DNA of 63,855 nt from Microvirga lupini (lineage in GTDB: Bacteria; Pseudomonadota; Alphaproteobacteria; Rhizobiales; Beijerinckiaceae): the NCBI GenBank assembly GCA_000517005.1, contig KI911965.1, forward strand, positions 163,220-227,074, read 5' to 3'. Below the pieces are notes generated by a model, which worked only from the letters and a program-made list of their open reading frames with translations, ran no database searches and was not told the origin of the DNA. Positions within the stretch are counted from its first letter, which is position 1. Each line of letters begins with the position of its first letter. The translations under genes and the position numbers were made by a program. Positions 15,725-24,294 of this stretch are shown piece after piece.

Positions 15725-16668
15725 GAGCGTGCCCTCCGGAAGACCAGAGCCGAGAGGCTCGGCACGATGCCGTTGCGCATGAAGATCATTGCCACGATGA
15801 TGATGAGGCCGAGCAGAAGATGCTCGTATTCCTGAAAGACGGTCAAAGCCTGCGGAAGCGTTATGAGCACGGCGGCGCCGACGATGCTGCCGACGACGGA
15901 TCCCAGCCCGCCCAGCACCACGATGGTGACGAGTTCCACCGAATGCAGGAAGCCCGCCTGATCCGGATTGATGAAGCCGTTCATGAAAGCCAGCGCGGAG
16001 CCTGCGAGCGACGCATAGACGGCGGCGATCACGAAGGCCTGCAGCTTGAAGCGCGCCACATCGACGCCGACCACCTGCGCAGCCACCTCGCTGTCGTGCA
16101 GGGCGCGGAAGGCCCGCCCTGTCGGTGTCTCGTCGAGATTGAGGGCAATCCAGGTTCCGACGAGCAGGAGAGCGCCCGTCACCCAGTACCATGTATAGGA
16201 TCCGCTGACCCGCCAGCCGAAGAGAGAAAGTCTCTCAACGGGCATGCCGTCCGGCCCGCCGGTCCAGCCACTTTCCGTCGTGATGACGAGGGCGACGAGC
16301 ACGCCAAGGCCCAAGGTGGCAATGGCGAGATAATGCCCTTTGAGCCGCAGGATCGGGCGCCCGACCAGATAGGCGAGAGCCGCCGAGAGGACTGCCCCGA
16401 TGAGAAGCGCCGCCCAGGATGGAATACCGAGATGTGTCGGTCCGATGGCGACGGCGTAGGCGCCGATGCCAAAGAACGCCGCATGTCCCAGGCTGACTTG
16501 GCCCGCCTGTCCCATGAGAATGTTGAGGCCGATGGCCGCCAGCGCGGACACCCAGACGAGTGAAGCGACGCGGAAATAGTAGCTCGACGGAAAGATGAGT
16601 GGGAGAGCGGCGATCACGATCGCCAGCACGGCGAGCGTGAGGAAGCGCTGGTTCATGAGAGCACGCAT
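15721..16668 (-). CDS. livM: Branched-chain amino acid-type ABC transporter permease (LivM)
   Basis: A 315-residue permease of eight to ten helices. The family motifs are GLNILMGQAGQVSLGHAAFF, RLKGHYLAIATLGLG and GRAFRALHDSEVAAQVVGVD with the coupling-helix region. A GTG six bases upstream (16674) overlaps the livH stop and is an alternative start; the ATG at 16668 has better spacing from GGAGAGG. It forms the channel with LivH. Confidence 0.9.
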   Translation of the reverse strand: MRALMNQRFLTLAVLAIVIAALPLIFPSSYYFRVASLVWVSALAAIGLNILMGQAGQVSLGHAAFFGIGAYAVAIGPTHLGIPSWAALLIGAVLSAALAYLVGRPILRLKGHYLAIATLGLGVLVALVITTESGWTGGPDGMPVERLSLFGWRVSGSYTWYWVTGALLLVGTWIALNLDETPTGRAFRALHDSEVAAQVVGVDVARFKLQAFVIAAVYASLAGSALAFMNGFINPDQAGFLHSVELVTIVVLGGLGSVVGSIVGAAVLITLPQALTVFQEYEHLLLGLIIIVAMIFMRNGIVPSLSALVFRRARS

Positions 16669-16670
16669 TC

Positions 16671-17543
16671 TCACACCCTCTCCACAACCCGGCGCCCGAA
16701 CAGGCCTTGAGGTGCCGCGAACAGGACGATCAGGATGACAAGGAATGCAAAGGCATCCTTGTAGGTCGAACTGATGTAGCCGGCGCCGAATGCCTCCAGC
16801 AGACCGAGCAAGAGTCCGCCGACGACTGCGCCGACCGGATTGCCCATGCCGCCCAGCATGGCAGCTGCGAAACCCTTCAGGGCCAGAAGCGTACCAACAT
16901 CGTAGCTGGTCAGGGTGATCGGCGTCACGAGAATCCCGGCGATCGCCCCTATAGCGGCGGAGCCGCCGAAGGCAAGCGCCATGATCGTGGTGGTATTGAT
17001 CCCGACGAGACGGGCGGCCAGACGGTTCGCGGCGGTTGCCAGCACGGCTTTGCCGATGATCGTATGTTCAAGAAAGACATAAAGCGCCAGGACGACGACA
17101 GCGGTCCCTCCGAGCACCCAGAAGCTCTGCGGCTGGACGGCAGCACCCAGCATGTCGACCGGCGTATCACCCGTGAAAGCGGGCAGCTTGTGAAACTGCT
17201 TGTCGAAGACGATCGCCGCAAGGCCGCGCAACAGGATCGATGCGCCGATGGTAATGATGATGAGCGTCACGGCTGATGCGCCGCGCGCGGGCTCGATAGC
17301 GAAGCGATGGAGCACAAGGCCGATCACAATGGCAGCGCAAATGGCAATCAGGGCCGCCAGCGGCAAGGGCATTCCGGCAGCGGATGCGAAAACCGTCACC
17401 ATGCCGCCGAGCATGACGAACTCGCCCTGCGCGAAATTCACCACGCCCGATGCGTTGTAGATCAGAGTGAAGCCGAGGGCGACCAGCGCATAGACGGCTC
17501 CCACCGTCAGACCGGAAATAAGGAACTGGAGGAACTCGGCCAT
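16671..17543 (-). CDS. livH: Branched-chain amino acid-type ABC transporter permease (LivH)
   Basis: A 290-residue permease. Typical landmarks are GAVYALVALGFTLIYNASGV near the N-terminus, VNFAQGEFVMLGG, and the C-terminal GFAAAMLGGMGNPVGAVVGG followed by GLLEAFGAGY. It lies 78 bases downstream of the binding-protein gene, with a strong hairpin in the gap. It is paired with LivM. Confidence 0.92.
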   Translation of the reverse strand: MAEFLQFLISGLTVGAVYALVALGFTLIYNASGVVNFAQGEFVMLGGMVTVFASAAGMPLPLAALIAICAAIVIGLVLHRFAIEPARGASAVTLIIITIGASILLRGLAAIVFDKQFHKLPAFTGDTPVDMLGAAVQPQSFWVLGGTAVVVLALYVFLEHTIIGKAVLATAANRLAARLVGINTTTIMALAFGGSAAIGAIAGILVTPITLTSYDVGTLLALKGFAAAMLGGMGNPVGAVVGGLLLGLLEAFGAGYISSTYKDAFAFLVILIVLFAAPQGLFGRRVVERV

Positions 17544-17570
17544 GATGCTGTCCCGTGACCTTCAGGTTGC

Positions 17571-17603
17571 CGAACGGGAGGCTGACGATCAGCCTCCCGT
17601 TCG
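17571..17603 (-). other. Intercistronic hairpin between the liv binding protein and livH
   Basis: A perfect 15-bp stem has arms at 17571-17585 and 17589-17603 (CGAACGGGAGGCTGA and its complement) with a three-base loop. It sits 18 bases after the binding-protein stop and lacks a T-run on the minus strand. It is probably a stabilising or attenuating element that raises binding-protein output over the permease and ATPase genes. Confidence 0.6.
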
Positions 17604-17621
17604 ATGGGTTGCAACGAGAAA

Positions 17622-18788
17622 TCAGCTTCCAGAGGCGACCAGGTTCCAGTCGCCGCCCTTGATCTCGAGCATGCGGAAGGCCGAAAGGTCGAGGCCCAGA
17701 TGATCGGTGGGCGACATGTTCACGATGCCGCCGGTGCCGACGAAATCCTTGGTCTTCTCGATCTCATCGCGGATCTTCTTGGGATCGGTCGAGTTCGCGC
17801 GCTTCATAGCCTCGACCAGAATGAAGAGGCCGTCATAGGCATGACCGCCGAAGGTCGAGACCGGCTGCTTCGTCGAGCCCTCATAGGCCTGCTTGTATTC
17901 CGTCACGACCTTCTTCTGCGGGTCGCTCTCCGGCAGCTTGTCGCCGACGAGGAGCGCTGCCGCCGGCAGCCGGACGCCTTCCGCAGCAGCGCCGGCCAAT
18001 TCGATGAAGCTCTTCGAGGCGACACCGTGGCTCTGATAGAACGGGATGTTCGTCATGCCGAGCTGGGCATAGTTGCGGGTCACGATGGCCGGGCCCTGAC
18101 CGAAGCCCGGATTGACCACAGCCTGCACGCCGGCCGTGTTCTTGATCTTCGTGAGCTGAGCGGTCATGTCGCTGTCGCGCGGACCGTAGGTCTCGTCACT
18201 GACGATCTGCATGCCGTAATTCGGCGCGACCTTGACGCATTGCACGCGCATGGAAGCCCCGAAACCATCCGTGCCCGAGATCATGCCGATCTTGGTGAGA
18301 TTGCGCTTTTTCAGATCCTCGAAGATCTTCTCGCAGGCCATCTTGTCAGTGTGCGGCGTCTTGAAGACGAACTTGCGCACCGGATCGATCACCTCGATGG
18401 CACCGGCGAGCGAGATGAACGGAACCTGAGCCTCTTCGAATACCGGGATCATCGCCATGGTGGTGCCGGTGGTTGTTCCACCGACCATGGCGATCACTTC
18501 GTCATCCTCGATGAGGCGCGTCGCGAAGGTGCGCGCCTTGTTGGCGTCACCACCGTCGTCGTAGATCACGAGCTCGATCTTCTTGCCGGCGACGCCGCCA
18601 GCCGCGTTGATCTTGTCGACGTAGATCTTCAGCGTCTTGTCCTCAGGCTCGCCGAGGAAGGACGAAGGTCCGGTCACCGAAAGCACCGATCCGATCTTGA
18701 CGGTGTCCTGGGCGAGCGCGCCATGGGTGAGACCGAAGCCCATGGCAGAGGCGGCCAGCAGGGTTTTGAGAGTTGCCTTCGTGTTCAT
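17622..18788 (-). CDS. Branched-chain amino acid-type ABC transporter substrate-binding protein (LivJ/LivK-like)
   Basis: A 388-residue periplasmic protein. The signal peptide is about 26 residues (MNTKATLKTLLAASAMGFGL, cleavage after ALAQ). DTVKIGSVLSVTGPSSFLGE and KKIELVIYDDGGDANKART are typical of the Peripla_BP_6 family. A GGAGG site precedes the start. This is the first gene of the five-gene liv-type operon. The divergent paa genes upstream make an aromatic acid such as phenylacetate a reasonable ligand, since Liv-type systems are known for aromatic acids; leucine-type ligands cannot be excluded. Confidence 0.9.
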   Translation of the reverse strand: MNTKATLKTLLAASAMGFGLTHGALAQDTVKIGSVLSVTGPSSFLGEPEDKTLKIYVDKINAAGGVAGKKIELVIYDDGGDANKARTFATRLIEDDEVIAMVGGTTTGTTMAMIPVFEEAQVPFISLAGAIEVIDPVRKFVFKTPHTDKMACEKIFEDLKKRNLTKIGMISGTDGFGASMRVQCVKVAPNYGMQIVSDETYGPRDSDMTAQLTKIKNTAGVQAVVNPGFGQGPAIVTRNYAQLGMTNIPFYQSHGVASKSFIELAGAAAEGVRLPAAALLVGDKLPESDPQKKVVTEYKQAYEGSTKQPVSTFGGHAYDGLFILVEAMKRANSTDPKKIRDEIEKTKDFVGTGGIVNMSPTDHLGLDLSAFRMLEIKGGDWNLVASGS

Positions 18789-19088
18789 TTGTTTCCTCCG
18801 GGTTCGTTATCGCTCGTTGTTCTTATTGTTGCGCAAGGGATCAGGCCGCCAAGAGCCTGCCGATCATTGCGGAAAAGGAAGCAATCGGACAGGAATGCGC
18901 AAGCTGGCGTTGCTGTACGCGTGCATCCTGCTGGCCGCCGAAACATGCCATTCCGCTTTGCTCCCTGAAGGGCCGAGCATTGGCTCATTGACGCTGTTTC
19001 TCCATCAATATAATTGACCGAACGGTTGGTCAATAGTAAACAAGTCGCAAGACCATCTGCTTGCCATCAGCGAACATTCGGGAGGGCC
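18789..19088. promoter_or_regulatory. Divergent promoter region between the liv operon and paaG
   Basis: A 300-base gap that must hold promoters for both the liv operon (minus) and paaG-paaI-paaK-paaR (plus). The clearest element is the palindrome at 19013-19034, listed separately, which lies about 55 bases upstream of paaG. No further gene is convincing here. Confidence 0.5.
19013..19034. promoter_or_regulatory. Candidate PaaR operator upstream of paaG
   Basis: A 22-bp palindrome with left arm ATTGACCGAAC and right arm GGTTGGTCAAT, agreeing at 9 of 11 paired positions. The right arm is shared (GGTYGGTCAAT) with a second palindrome upstream of paaZ at 28132-28153. A TetR-family protein is encoded in the same operon at 21712, and TetR-type operators are of this size. 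Binding is inferred. Confidence 0.6.
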
Positions 19089-19883
19089 ATGGTGGAGAAC
19101 GATCTCATCATCACTGAGCATCGAGAGGGTTATCGGGTCATCACCCTCAACAGGCCCGATCGCCTGAATTCGTTCAACGAGGCGATGCATGTGGCCCTGA
19201 TGTCAGCCCTTCTCGATGCCGAAGCCGACGGCAGCTGCCGCGCGCTCGTCCTCACAGGCGCCGGACGCGGGTTCTGCGCCGGTCAGGATCTGTCAGACCG
19301 GGTCTTCAGTCCCGGCCAGGTTCCGGATCTCTCCTCCACCCTGGAGCGCCTCTACAATCCCCTCGTGCGCAAGATCCGGTCTCTGCAGATACCCGTCATC
19401 TGCGCCGTCAACGGCGTTGCGGCGGGGGCAGGCGCCAACATCGCCTTCGCCTGCGACATCGTCCTGGCGTCCCGCTCGGCCAAGTTCATCCAAGCCTTCG
19501 CGAAGCTCGGCCTCGTGCCGGATTCGGGCGGAACCTGGTTCCTGCCGCGCCTCGTCGGCACGGCGCGCGCCCGCGCTCTCGCCCTGCTAGCCGAGCCGGT
19601 TCCCGCCGATCAGGCGGAGGCCTGGGGGATGATCTGGAAAGCGGTCGACGATGCCGGCCTGATGGACGAGGCGCATCGCCTCGCCGTCCACTTCGCGGTT
19701 CAGCCGACAATCGGCCTCGGCCTGATCAAGCAGGCGCTCGATGCCTCGGAGACGAACGATCTCGACCGGCAGCTCGATCTGGAACGTGACCTGCAGGGAC
19801 AGGCGGGCCGCAGGCCGGATTATCTGGAAGGTGTTACCGCCTTCTTCGAGAAGCGGCAGCCGAAATTTACCGGGAGAGCCTGA
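19089..19883 (+). CDS. paaG: Ring 1,2-epoxyphenylacetyl-CoA isomerase (PaaG, crotonase family)
   Basis: A 264-residue crotonase-fold enzyme. The oxyanion-hole segment is GAGRGFCAGQDLSDR, and the C-terminal active-site aspartate lies in KLGLVPDSGGTWFLPRL, the PaaG-specific arrangement. It converts the epoxide made by PaaABCE into oxepin-CoA. The frame opens 25 codons earlier through the operator region; the ATG at 19089 next to GGGAGGG is the sensible start (GTG at 19092 is also possible). The stop overlaps the paaI start (TGATG). Confidence 0.88.
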   Translation: MVENDLIITEHREGYRVITLNRPDRLNSFNEAMHVALMSALLDAEADGSCRALVLTGAGRGFCAGQDLSDRVFSPGQVPDLSSTLERLYNPLVRKIRSLQIPVICAVNGVAAGAGANIAFACDIVLASRSAKFIQAFAKLGLVPDSGGTWFLPRLVGTARARALALLAEPVPADQAEAWGMIWKAVDDAGLMDEAHRLAVHFAVQPTIGLGLIKQALDASETNDLDRQLDLERDLQGQAGRRPDYLEGVTAFFEKRQPKFTGRA

Positions 19884-20344
19884 TGGACGCGCAATCCACC
19901 CACCCGGACAACGCACCCCACGCAATCGCCGAAGCCTGCGCGGAGGCCATGTGGTCCGAGGATCAGGCGAGCCAAAGTCTCGGCATGGTGATCGAGCGCG
20001 TATCGCCCGGCGAGGCCGTCATCTCCATGGTGATCCGTCCCGACATGACGAACGGACACGGCATCTGCCATGGCGGCTTCATCTTCACGCTTGCCGACTC
20101 GGCTTTCGCGTTCGCCTGCAACACCTACAACCAGCGTACCGTCGCCCAGCATTGCGCGGTAACGTTCCTGCAGCCGGGGCGCCGGGGCGACACGATCACG
20201 GCCCATGCGGTCGAACGCAATCGCTCAGGCCGTTCCGGCATCTATGACGTGACCATCCGCAACGGCAAAGGCGAGATAGTGGCCGAATTCCGCGGACACT
20301 CGCGCACCATTTCCGGCACGCTTCTCGGCTCAGATACCCAATAA
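19883..20344 (+). CDS. paaI: Phenylacetyl-pathway acyl-CoA thioesterase (PaaI, hotdog fold)
   Basis: A 153-residue hotdog-fold thioesterase with the PaaI motif GHGICHGGFIFTLADSAFAF, where the HGG...D pattern holds the catalytic aspartate. In the known pathway PaaI releases stalled CoA thioesters to protect the CoA pool. It is translationally coupled to paaG and precedes paaK by 24 bases. A second, shorter hotdog protein is encoded at 32363. Confidence 0.88.
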   Translation: MDAQSTHPDNAPHAIAEACAEAMWSEDQASQSLGMVIERVSPGEAVISMVIRPDMTNGHGICHGGFIFTLADSAFAFACNTYNQRTVAQHCAVTFLQPGRRGDTITAHAVERNRSGRSGIYDVTIRNGKGEIVAEFRGHSRTISGTLLGSDTQ

Positions 20345-20367
20345 GAACGAACGAATGGGAGGTTTCC

Positions 20368-21702
20368 TTGCTTCAGATCCCGCTTCGCAAGCTATCCGAA
20401 CTCAAGCCTCAAGCTGCCCAACTCGATCGCTACGAACTGGCATCGCGGGATGAGCTTGCCGCCTGGCAGCGTGAGCGCCTCGCCTGGTCCTTGCACCATG
20501 CCTACGAGAACGTGCCGCACTACAAGGCGAAGTTCGACGCGGCGGGCGTGCATCCGGACGATTTCAAGGACCTGAGCGATCTTTCCAAGTTCCCCTTCAC
20601 CACCAAGGCCGATCTGCGGGACAATTATCCCTTCGGCATGTTCGCCGTTCCTCAAGATCAGATCGCCCGCGTGCACGGCTCGTCCGGCACCACCGGCAAG
20701 CCCACGGTCGTCGGCTACACGAAGCGCGACATCGACACCTGGGCCGACGTGGTGGCCCGCTCGATCAGAGCGAGCGGTGGGCGCCCGGGCATGAAGGTGC
20801 ATGTGGCCTATGGCTACGGCCTCTTCACCGGCGGATTGGGCGCACATTACGGCGCCGAGCGCCTGGGCTGCATGGTGATCCCCATGTCGGGCGGCATGAC
20901 CGAGCGCCAGGTGCAGCTCATCCAGGACTTCCAGCCCGACATCATCATGGTCACGCCGTCTTACATGCTGGCGATTCTCGACGAGTTCCGGAAGCAGGGT
21001 CTCGATCCGCGCAAATCCTCCCTGAAGGTCGGCATCTTCGGCGCCGAGCCCTGGACCAATGCCATGCGATCCGAGATCGAAGAGGCTTTCGACATCCATG
21101 CCGTCGACATCTACGGCCTCTCCGAGGTCATGGGGCCGGGCGTTGCCTGCGAATGCGTGGAGAGCAAGGACGGGCTGCATATCTGGGAAGACCATTTCTA
21201 TCCCGAGGTGATCAATCCGATGACCGGCGAAGTCCTGCCGGATGAAGAGGAAGGCGAGCTCGTCTTCACCTCGCTGACCAAGGAAGCGATGCCCGTCATC
21301 CGCTACCGCACCCGGGACTTGACGCGCCTCCTGCCCGGCACCGCGCGCAGTATGCGCCGCATGGAGAAGATCACCGGCCGCACCGACGACATGATGATCG
21401 TCCGCGGCGTCAACGTCTTCCCGACTCAGATCGAGGAAAAGCTCCTCGCGATCCCGACTCTGTCGGGGCATTACCAGATCATCCTGACCCGCGAGGGGCG
21501 GATGGACCAGATGGAGATCCGGGCCGAGATCCGCCCGGATGCCGATTATCCTGAGACCCGGAAGGCGGCCGCCGAGCGCTTGAGCCAGGCAATTAAAGAT
21601 ACTATCGGCATCACGGCTCAGGTAAATGTCCTCGATCCTGAAGGAATCGAGCGCTCGCTCGGCAAGGCGCGACGCGTAATCGACCGCAGACCGAAAGAAT
21701 AG
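20368..21702 (+). CDS. paaK: Phenylacetate-CoA ligase
   Basis: A 444-residue adenylate-forming ligase that activates phenylacetate with ATP and CoA. It has the P-loop-like VHGSSGTTGKPTVVGYT, the core motif YGLSEVMGPGVACEC, RTRDLTRLLPG and the C-terminal DDMMIVRGVNVFPTQIE. The start is a TTG at 20368, 5 bases after GGGAGG; no ATG fits the family N-terminus. It is the entry step of the pathway for free phenylacetate. Confidence 0.93.
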   Translation: MLQIPLRKLSELKPQAAQLDRYELASRDELAAWQRERLAWSLHHAYENVPHYKAKFDAAGVHPDDFKDLSDLSKFPFTTKADLRDNYPFGMFAVPQDQIARVHGSSGTTGKPTVVGYTKRDIDTWADVVARSIRASGGRPGMKVHVAYGYGLFTGGLGAHYGAERLGCMVIPMSGGMTERQVQLIQDFQPDIIMVTPSYMLAILDEFRKQGLDPRKSSLKVGIFGAEPWTNAMRSEIEEAFDIHAVDIYGLSEVMGPGVACECVESKDGLHIWEDHFYPEVINPMTGEVLPDEEEGELVFTSLTKEAMPVIRYRTRDLTRLLPGTARSMRRMEKITGRTDDMMIVRGVNVFPTQIEEKLLAIPTLSGHYQIILTREGRMDQMEIRAEIRPDADYPETRKAAAERLSQAIKDTIGITAQVNVLDPEGIERSLGKARRVIDRRPKE

Positions 21703-21711
21703 AAGAGTCCC

Positions 21712-22347
21712 ATGGCCCGCACCCGTGCCACCGATTATGACGACAAGCGCCGGGCGATCCTCGATCGCTCGGCCGAACTCTTTGCCGAGCACGGCTACGA
21801 TCGCGCCTCGATGAGCAAGATCGCCGAGGCCTGCGGTGTCTCCAAGGCCAATCTTTATCATTACTACAAGGATAAGGAGGAGCTGCTCTTCGACGTGATC
21901 CGCTTCCACCTCGAAGAACTGCTCGAGGTGGTGGAGGCGGCCGACCGTCCGGACCTCGCGCCGGCCGATCGCCTGAAAGAACTGGTCGCGGCCTTGCTCG
22001 AGGCCTATCGCGACGCCGACGCCCAGCACAACGTGCAGATCAATGGGCTGCGCCTGCTCTCCTCAGACCGTCAATCCGAGCTGAAAGCGATGGAGCGCGA
22101 CCTGGTGCGGATCTTCTCCGATGCGGTCGCAGGCGTCGCCCCGCAGCTCAAGAAAACCAAGCTGCTCAAGCCCGTGACCATGTCCCTCTTCGGCATGATC
22201 AACTGGCACTATCTCTGGTTCAAGAGCACCGGCGAGGTGACCCGCGCGGATTATGCCGAACTCGTTTCGCAGCTCATCGTGGACGGAACCCGCAATCTCC
22301 ATGTGGAACCTGCTGCCTCGTCCCGGCGCGTCAGCGCTGCGGAATAG
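21712..22347 (+). CDS. paaR: TetR-family regulator of phenylacetate genes (PaaR-like)
   Basis: A 211-residue TetR protein. The N-terminal helix-turn-helix (ASMSKIAEACGVSKANLYHY, near residues 33-52) follows the usual AILDRSAELFAEHGYDRAS helix. The C-terminal two-thirds is the helical ligand domain and includes GMINWHYLWF, common in fatty-acyl or aryl-CoA-responsive members. Position at the end of the paaG-paaI-paaK operon, plus two matching palindromes in paa promoters, make it the likely PaaR, released by phenylacetyl-CoA. The ligand is inferred. Confidence 0.83.
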   Translation: MARTRATDYDDKRRAILDRSAELFAEHGYDRASMSKIAEACGVSKANLYHYYKDKEELLFDVIRFHLEELLEVVEAADRPDLAPADRLKELVAALLEAYRDADAQHNVQINGLRLLSSDRQSELKAMERDLVRIFSDAVAGVAPQLKKTKLLKPVTMSLFGMINWHYLWFKSTGEVTRADYAELVSQLIVDGTRNLHVEPAASSRRVSAAE

Positions 22348-22369
22348 AGGGTCCTTTATGGGCCGGAGA

Positions 22370-23173
22370 TCACTGCAAGGAGACTTGGCCGTCGATCTCC
22401 AGAGATGCATGCCCTGGAACGCTAAGACCGAAGCGTGAGAGCATCGGGTGAACGAGATTCTGCCACTGGGCCGTCAGCTCTTCCCTGCCCTTCTGGCGCA
22501 AACCGTATTTTCGATGCTGAGCGAAATGGTCCGACGTGCTGCTGCCGAAGGTATCGGCCACGCGCGGATACCAATAATTGACTGAGGCCTGAGCATCGGT
22601 CCTGTCGTGACCTTTTTCCAATGCGGCTTGCAATCCCTGTTGCCCAAGTTCCGCATGACGCCTCTCGACGGGAAGGATGTCGGCAAGTACATCGGCAAGG
22701 GGTTGGTAGGAACCGCGAGTCAGCTCATCGAGCTGCACCACGGTGGCCTGTCCCATCAGGCAATTCATCACCACCGCATCGACCCAGCCGTTGATCGGGT
22801 AATGGAACACGTTGAGGCGCATGTCTCCTTCCATGCGCCGCGTGCCGAGATTGACGCTCCGGTCGAGGCGGGACGCCCAGGGATGAGCACCCACATACTG
22901 GGCCGTATTGGCGCCGAACTGCTCCATCAGAGCCAGAACCTGACGGGCATGGTTGAACTTGTCGAAGACGATGCGGGTCGCAATGATCCGCTCCTTCAGC
23001 CCGGGAGCCAGATTGATGCAGTCGGCGAAGCCTGAGGCGCCTGCCATCTCGGAATCGACGAAGATCGCCATCAGGCGCATGAGCTCGCCGCGATAACGCG
23101 GCGTGACGTTGTCCGGTGCGCTTAAGCGCCCGCCCCCGGCCACGAAGGTGACGAGGCTTTCTTCATCGACCAT
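22370..23173 (-). CDS. Extra PaaA/PaaC-family ferritin-like protein
   Basis: A 267-residue protein of the phenylacetic acid catabolic (PF05138-type) ferritin-like fold, encoded 28 bases after paaE with its own AAAGGTG site. Helix motifs resemble PaaA: E42 in FVDSEMAG, then FDKFNHARQVLALMEQFG, and E170-R-R-H173 in VERRHAELGQQG. In the first E-x-x-H pair the glutamate is replaced by lysine (K72-F-N-H75), so a complete di-iron centre is doubtful; PaaC likewise lacks a full site. It could be an extra structural or regulatory subunit of the epoxidase, or a paralogue with its own role. A standard PaaABCDE set is already present. Confidence 0.7.
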   Translation of the reverse strand: MVDEESLVTFVAGGGRLSAPDNVTPRYRGELMRLMAIFVDSEMAGASGFADCINLAPGLKERIIATRIVFDKFNHARQVLALMEQFGANTAQYVGAHPWASRLDRSVNLGTRRMEGDMRLNVFHYPINGWVDAVVMNCLMGQATVVQLDELTRGSYQPLADVLADILPVERRHAELGQQGLQAALEKGHDRTDAQASVNYWYPRVADTFGSSTSDHFAQHRKYGLRQKGREELTAQWQNLVHPMLSRFGLSVPGHASLEIDGQVSLQ

Positions 23174-23201
23174 GGGAGCACCTTTCTGATTACTTGCCTC
23201 A

Positions 23202-24278
23202 TCACTTGTCGAAATCGACCAGGATCTTGTCGCTGACCGGATAGCTCTGGCAGGTCAAAATGTAGCCGCGCGCGATCTCGTAATCCTCCAGGGCGAAATT
23301 CGCATCCATGTCCACTTCGCCTTCGACCAGCATCGCCCGGCAGGTGGAGCAGACCCCGCCCTTGCAGGCATAAGGCAGCTCGAGCCCCTCGTTCGTTGCC
23401 GCATCGAGCACGGAGGCCGTTCCCTTCTCGAACGACAGGGTGCGGGCTCGTCCATCGATGACGATCGTCGCTTCGCACAGGTTCTTGCGGTCCTCCGCCG
23501 TTGCCTCCTCAGGCCTGCGTTGGCGGCGGCTTGGGGTCGAGGTGGCGAAAAGCTCGAACTTGATCTGGCGCTTGTCGAGGCCATGCTCTTCGAGACTTTG
23601 CGCGACACCCAGCATCATGTCCTGCGGTCCGCAGATGAAGGCCGTATCGATGGACGATGCGTCGATCCAGTGGTCGAGGAGTTGGTCGCATTTCTCCTTC
23701 GTCAGGCGTCCGTTGAAGAGATCGAAATCCTGCTGCTCGCGGCTGAGAATATGGATGAGGCTGAAGCGGTCGAGATGCTCGTTCTTGAGATCCTCAAGCT
23801 CCTCACGGAACATGATCGAGCTCGATGCGCGATTGCCGTAGAAGAGTGTGAAGGAGGATTGCGGCTCGGCGACGAGCGTCGTCTTGACGATGCTGAGCAG
23901 CGGCGTGATTCCGCTGCCTGCGGCAAACCCCACGAAATGCCGCTTGCGAGTCGCATCCAGAGGCACGAAGAAATTGCCCATGGGGGGCATGGCTTCGATG
24001 ACCTGCCCGGGCGAAAGCTGCTCGCTGGCCCAATTGGAAAATGCTCCACCGGCAATCTTCTTGATCCCGACCCGAAGCCTGCCCTCCATCGGCGTGGCGC
24101 AGATGGAATAGGATCGCCGCACCTCGTCGCCGTCGATGTTGGTACGCAGGGTCAGGTACTGCCCCGGTGAGAAGCGGAAAGCCTCCTTATGCTCGTCCGG
24201 CACGTCGAGAGTGAGGATGATCGCGTCGCGGGTTTCGCGCCGCACATCGGCAACGGTGACGGGATAGAACTTTGTCAT
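23202..24278 (-). CDS. paaE: Phenylacetyl-CoA epoxidase reductase subunit
   Basis: A 358-residue reductase. It has an N-terminal FAD domain with RRSYSICATP, an NAD(P) domain with HFVGFAAGSGITPLLSI and CGPQDMM, and a C-terminal plant-type ferredoxin domain with the 2Fe-2S cysteines in CKGGVCSTCRAM plus a later C in YILTCQSYP. It passes electrons from NADPH to the PaaA di-iron centre. The ATG at 24278 fits the family start (MTKFYPVTVADVRRET); the extra 19 codons upstream overlap paaD and are not conserved-looking. Last of the core paaABCDE genes. Confidence 0.92.
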   Translation of the reverse strand: MTKFYPVTVADVRRETRDAIILTLDVPDEHKEAFRFSPGQYLTLRTNIDGDEVRRSYSICATPMEGRLRVGIKKIAGGAFSNWASEQLSPGQVIEAMPPMGNFFVPLDATRKRHFVGFAAGSGITPLLSIVKTTLVAEPQSSFTLFYGNRASSSIMFREELEDLKNEHLDRFSLIHILSREQQDFDLFNGRLTKEKCDQLLDHWIDASSIDTAFICGPQDMMLGVAQSLEEHGLDKRQIKFELFATSTPSRRQRRPEEATAEDRKNLCEATIVIDGRARTLSFEKGTASVLDAATNEGLELPYACKGGVCSTCRAMLVEGEVDMDANFALEDYEIARGYILTCQSYPVSDKILVDFDK

Positions 24279-24294
24279 GGAGCATCCGCTCGTT

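Noticed and set aside
18895-19017. A 40-codon plus-strand frame with a signal-peptide-like start (MRKLALLYACILLAAETCHS).
   Set aside because: No ribosome site at proper spacing, and the frame ends inside the candidate PaaR operator. It is more likely chance than a secreted peptide.
20392-22029. A 545-codon minus-strand frame antisense to paaK and paaR.
   Set aside because: It mirrors high-GC codon bias of the real plus-strand genes; its translation is rich in His/Arg/Asp without any domain.
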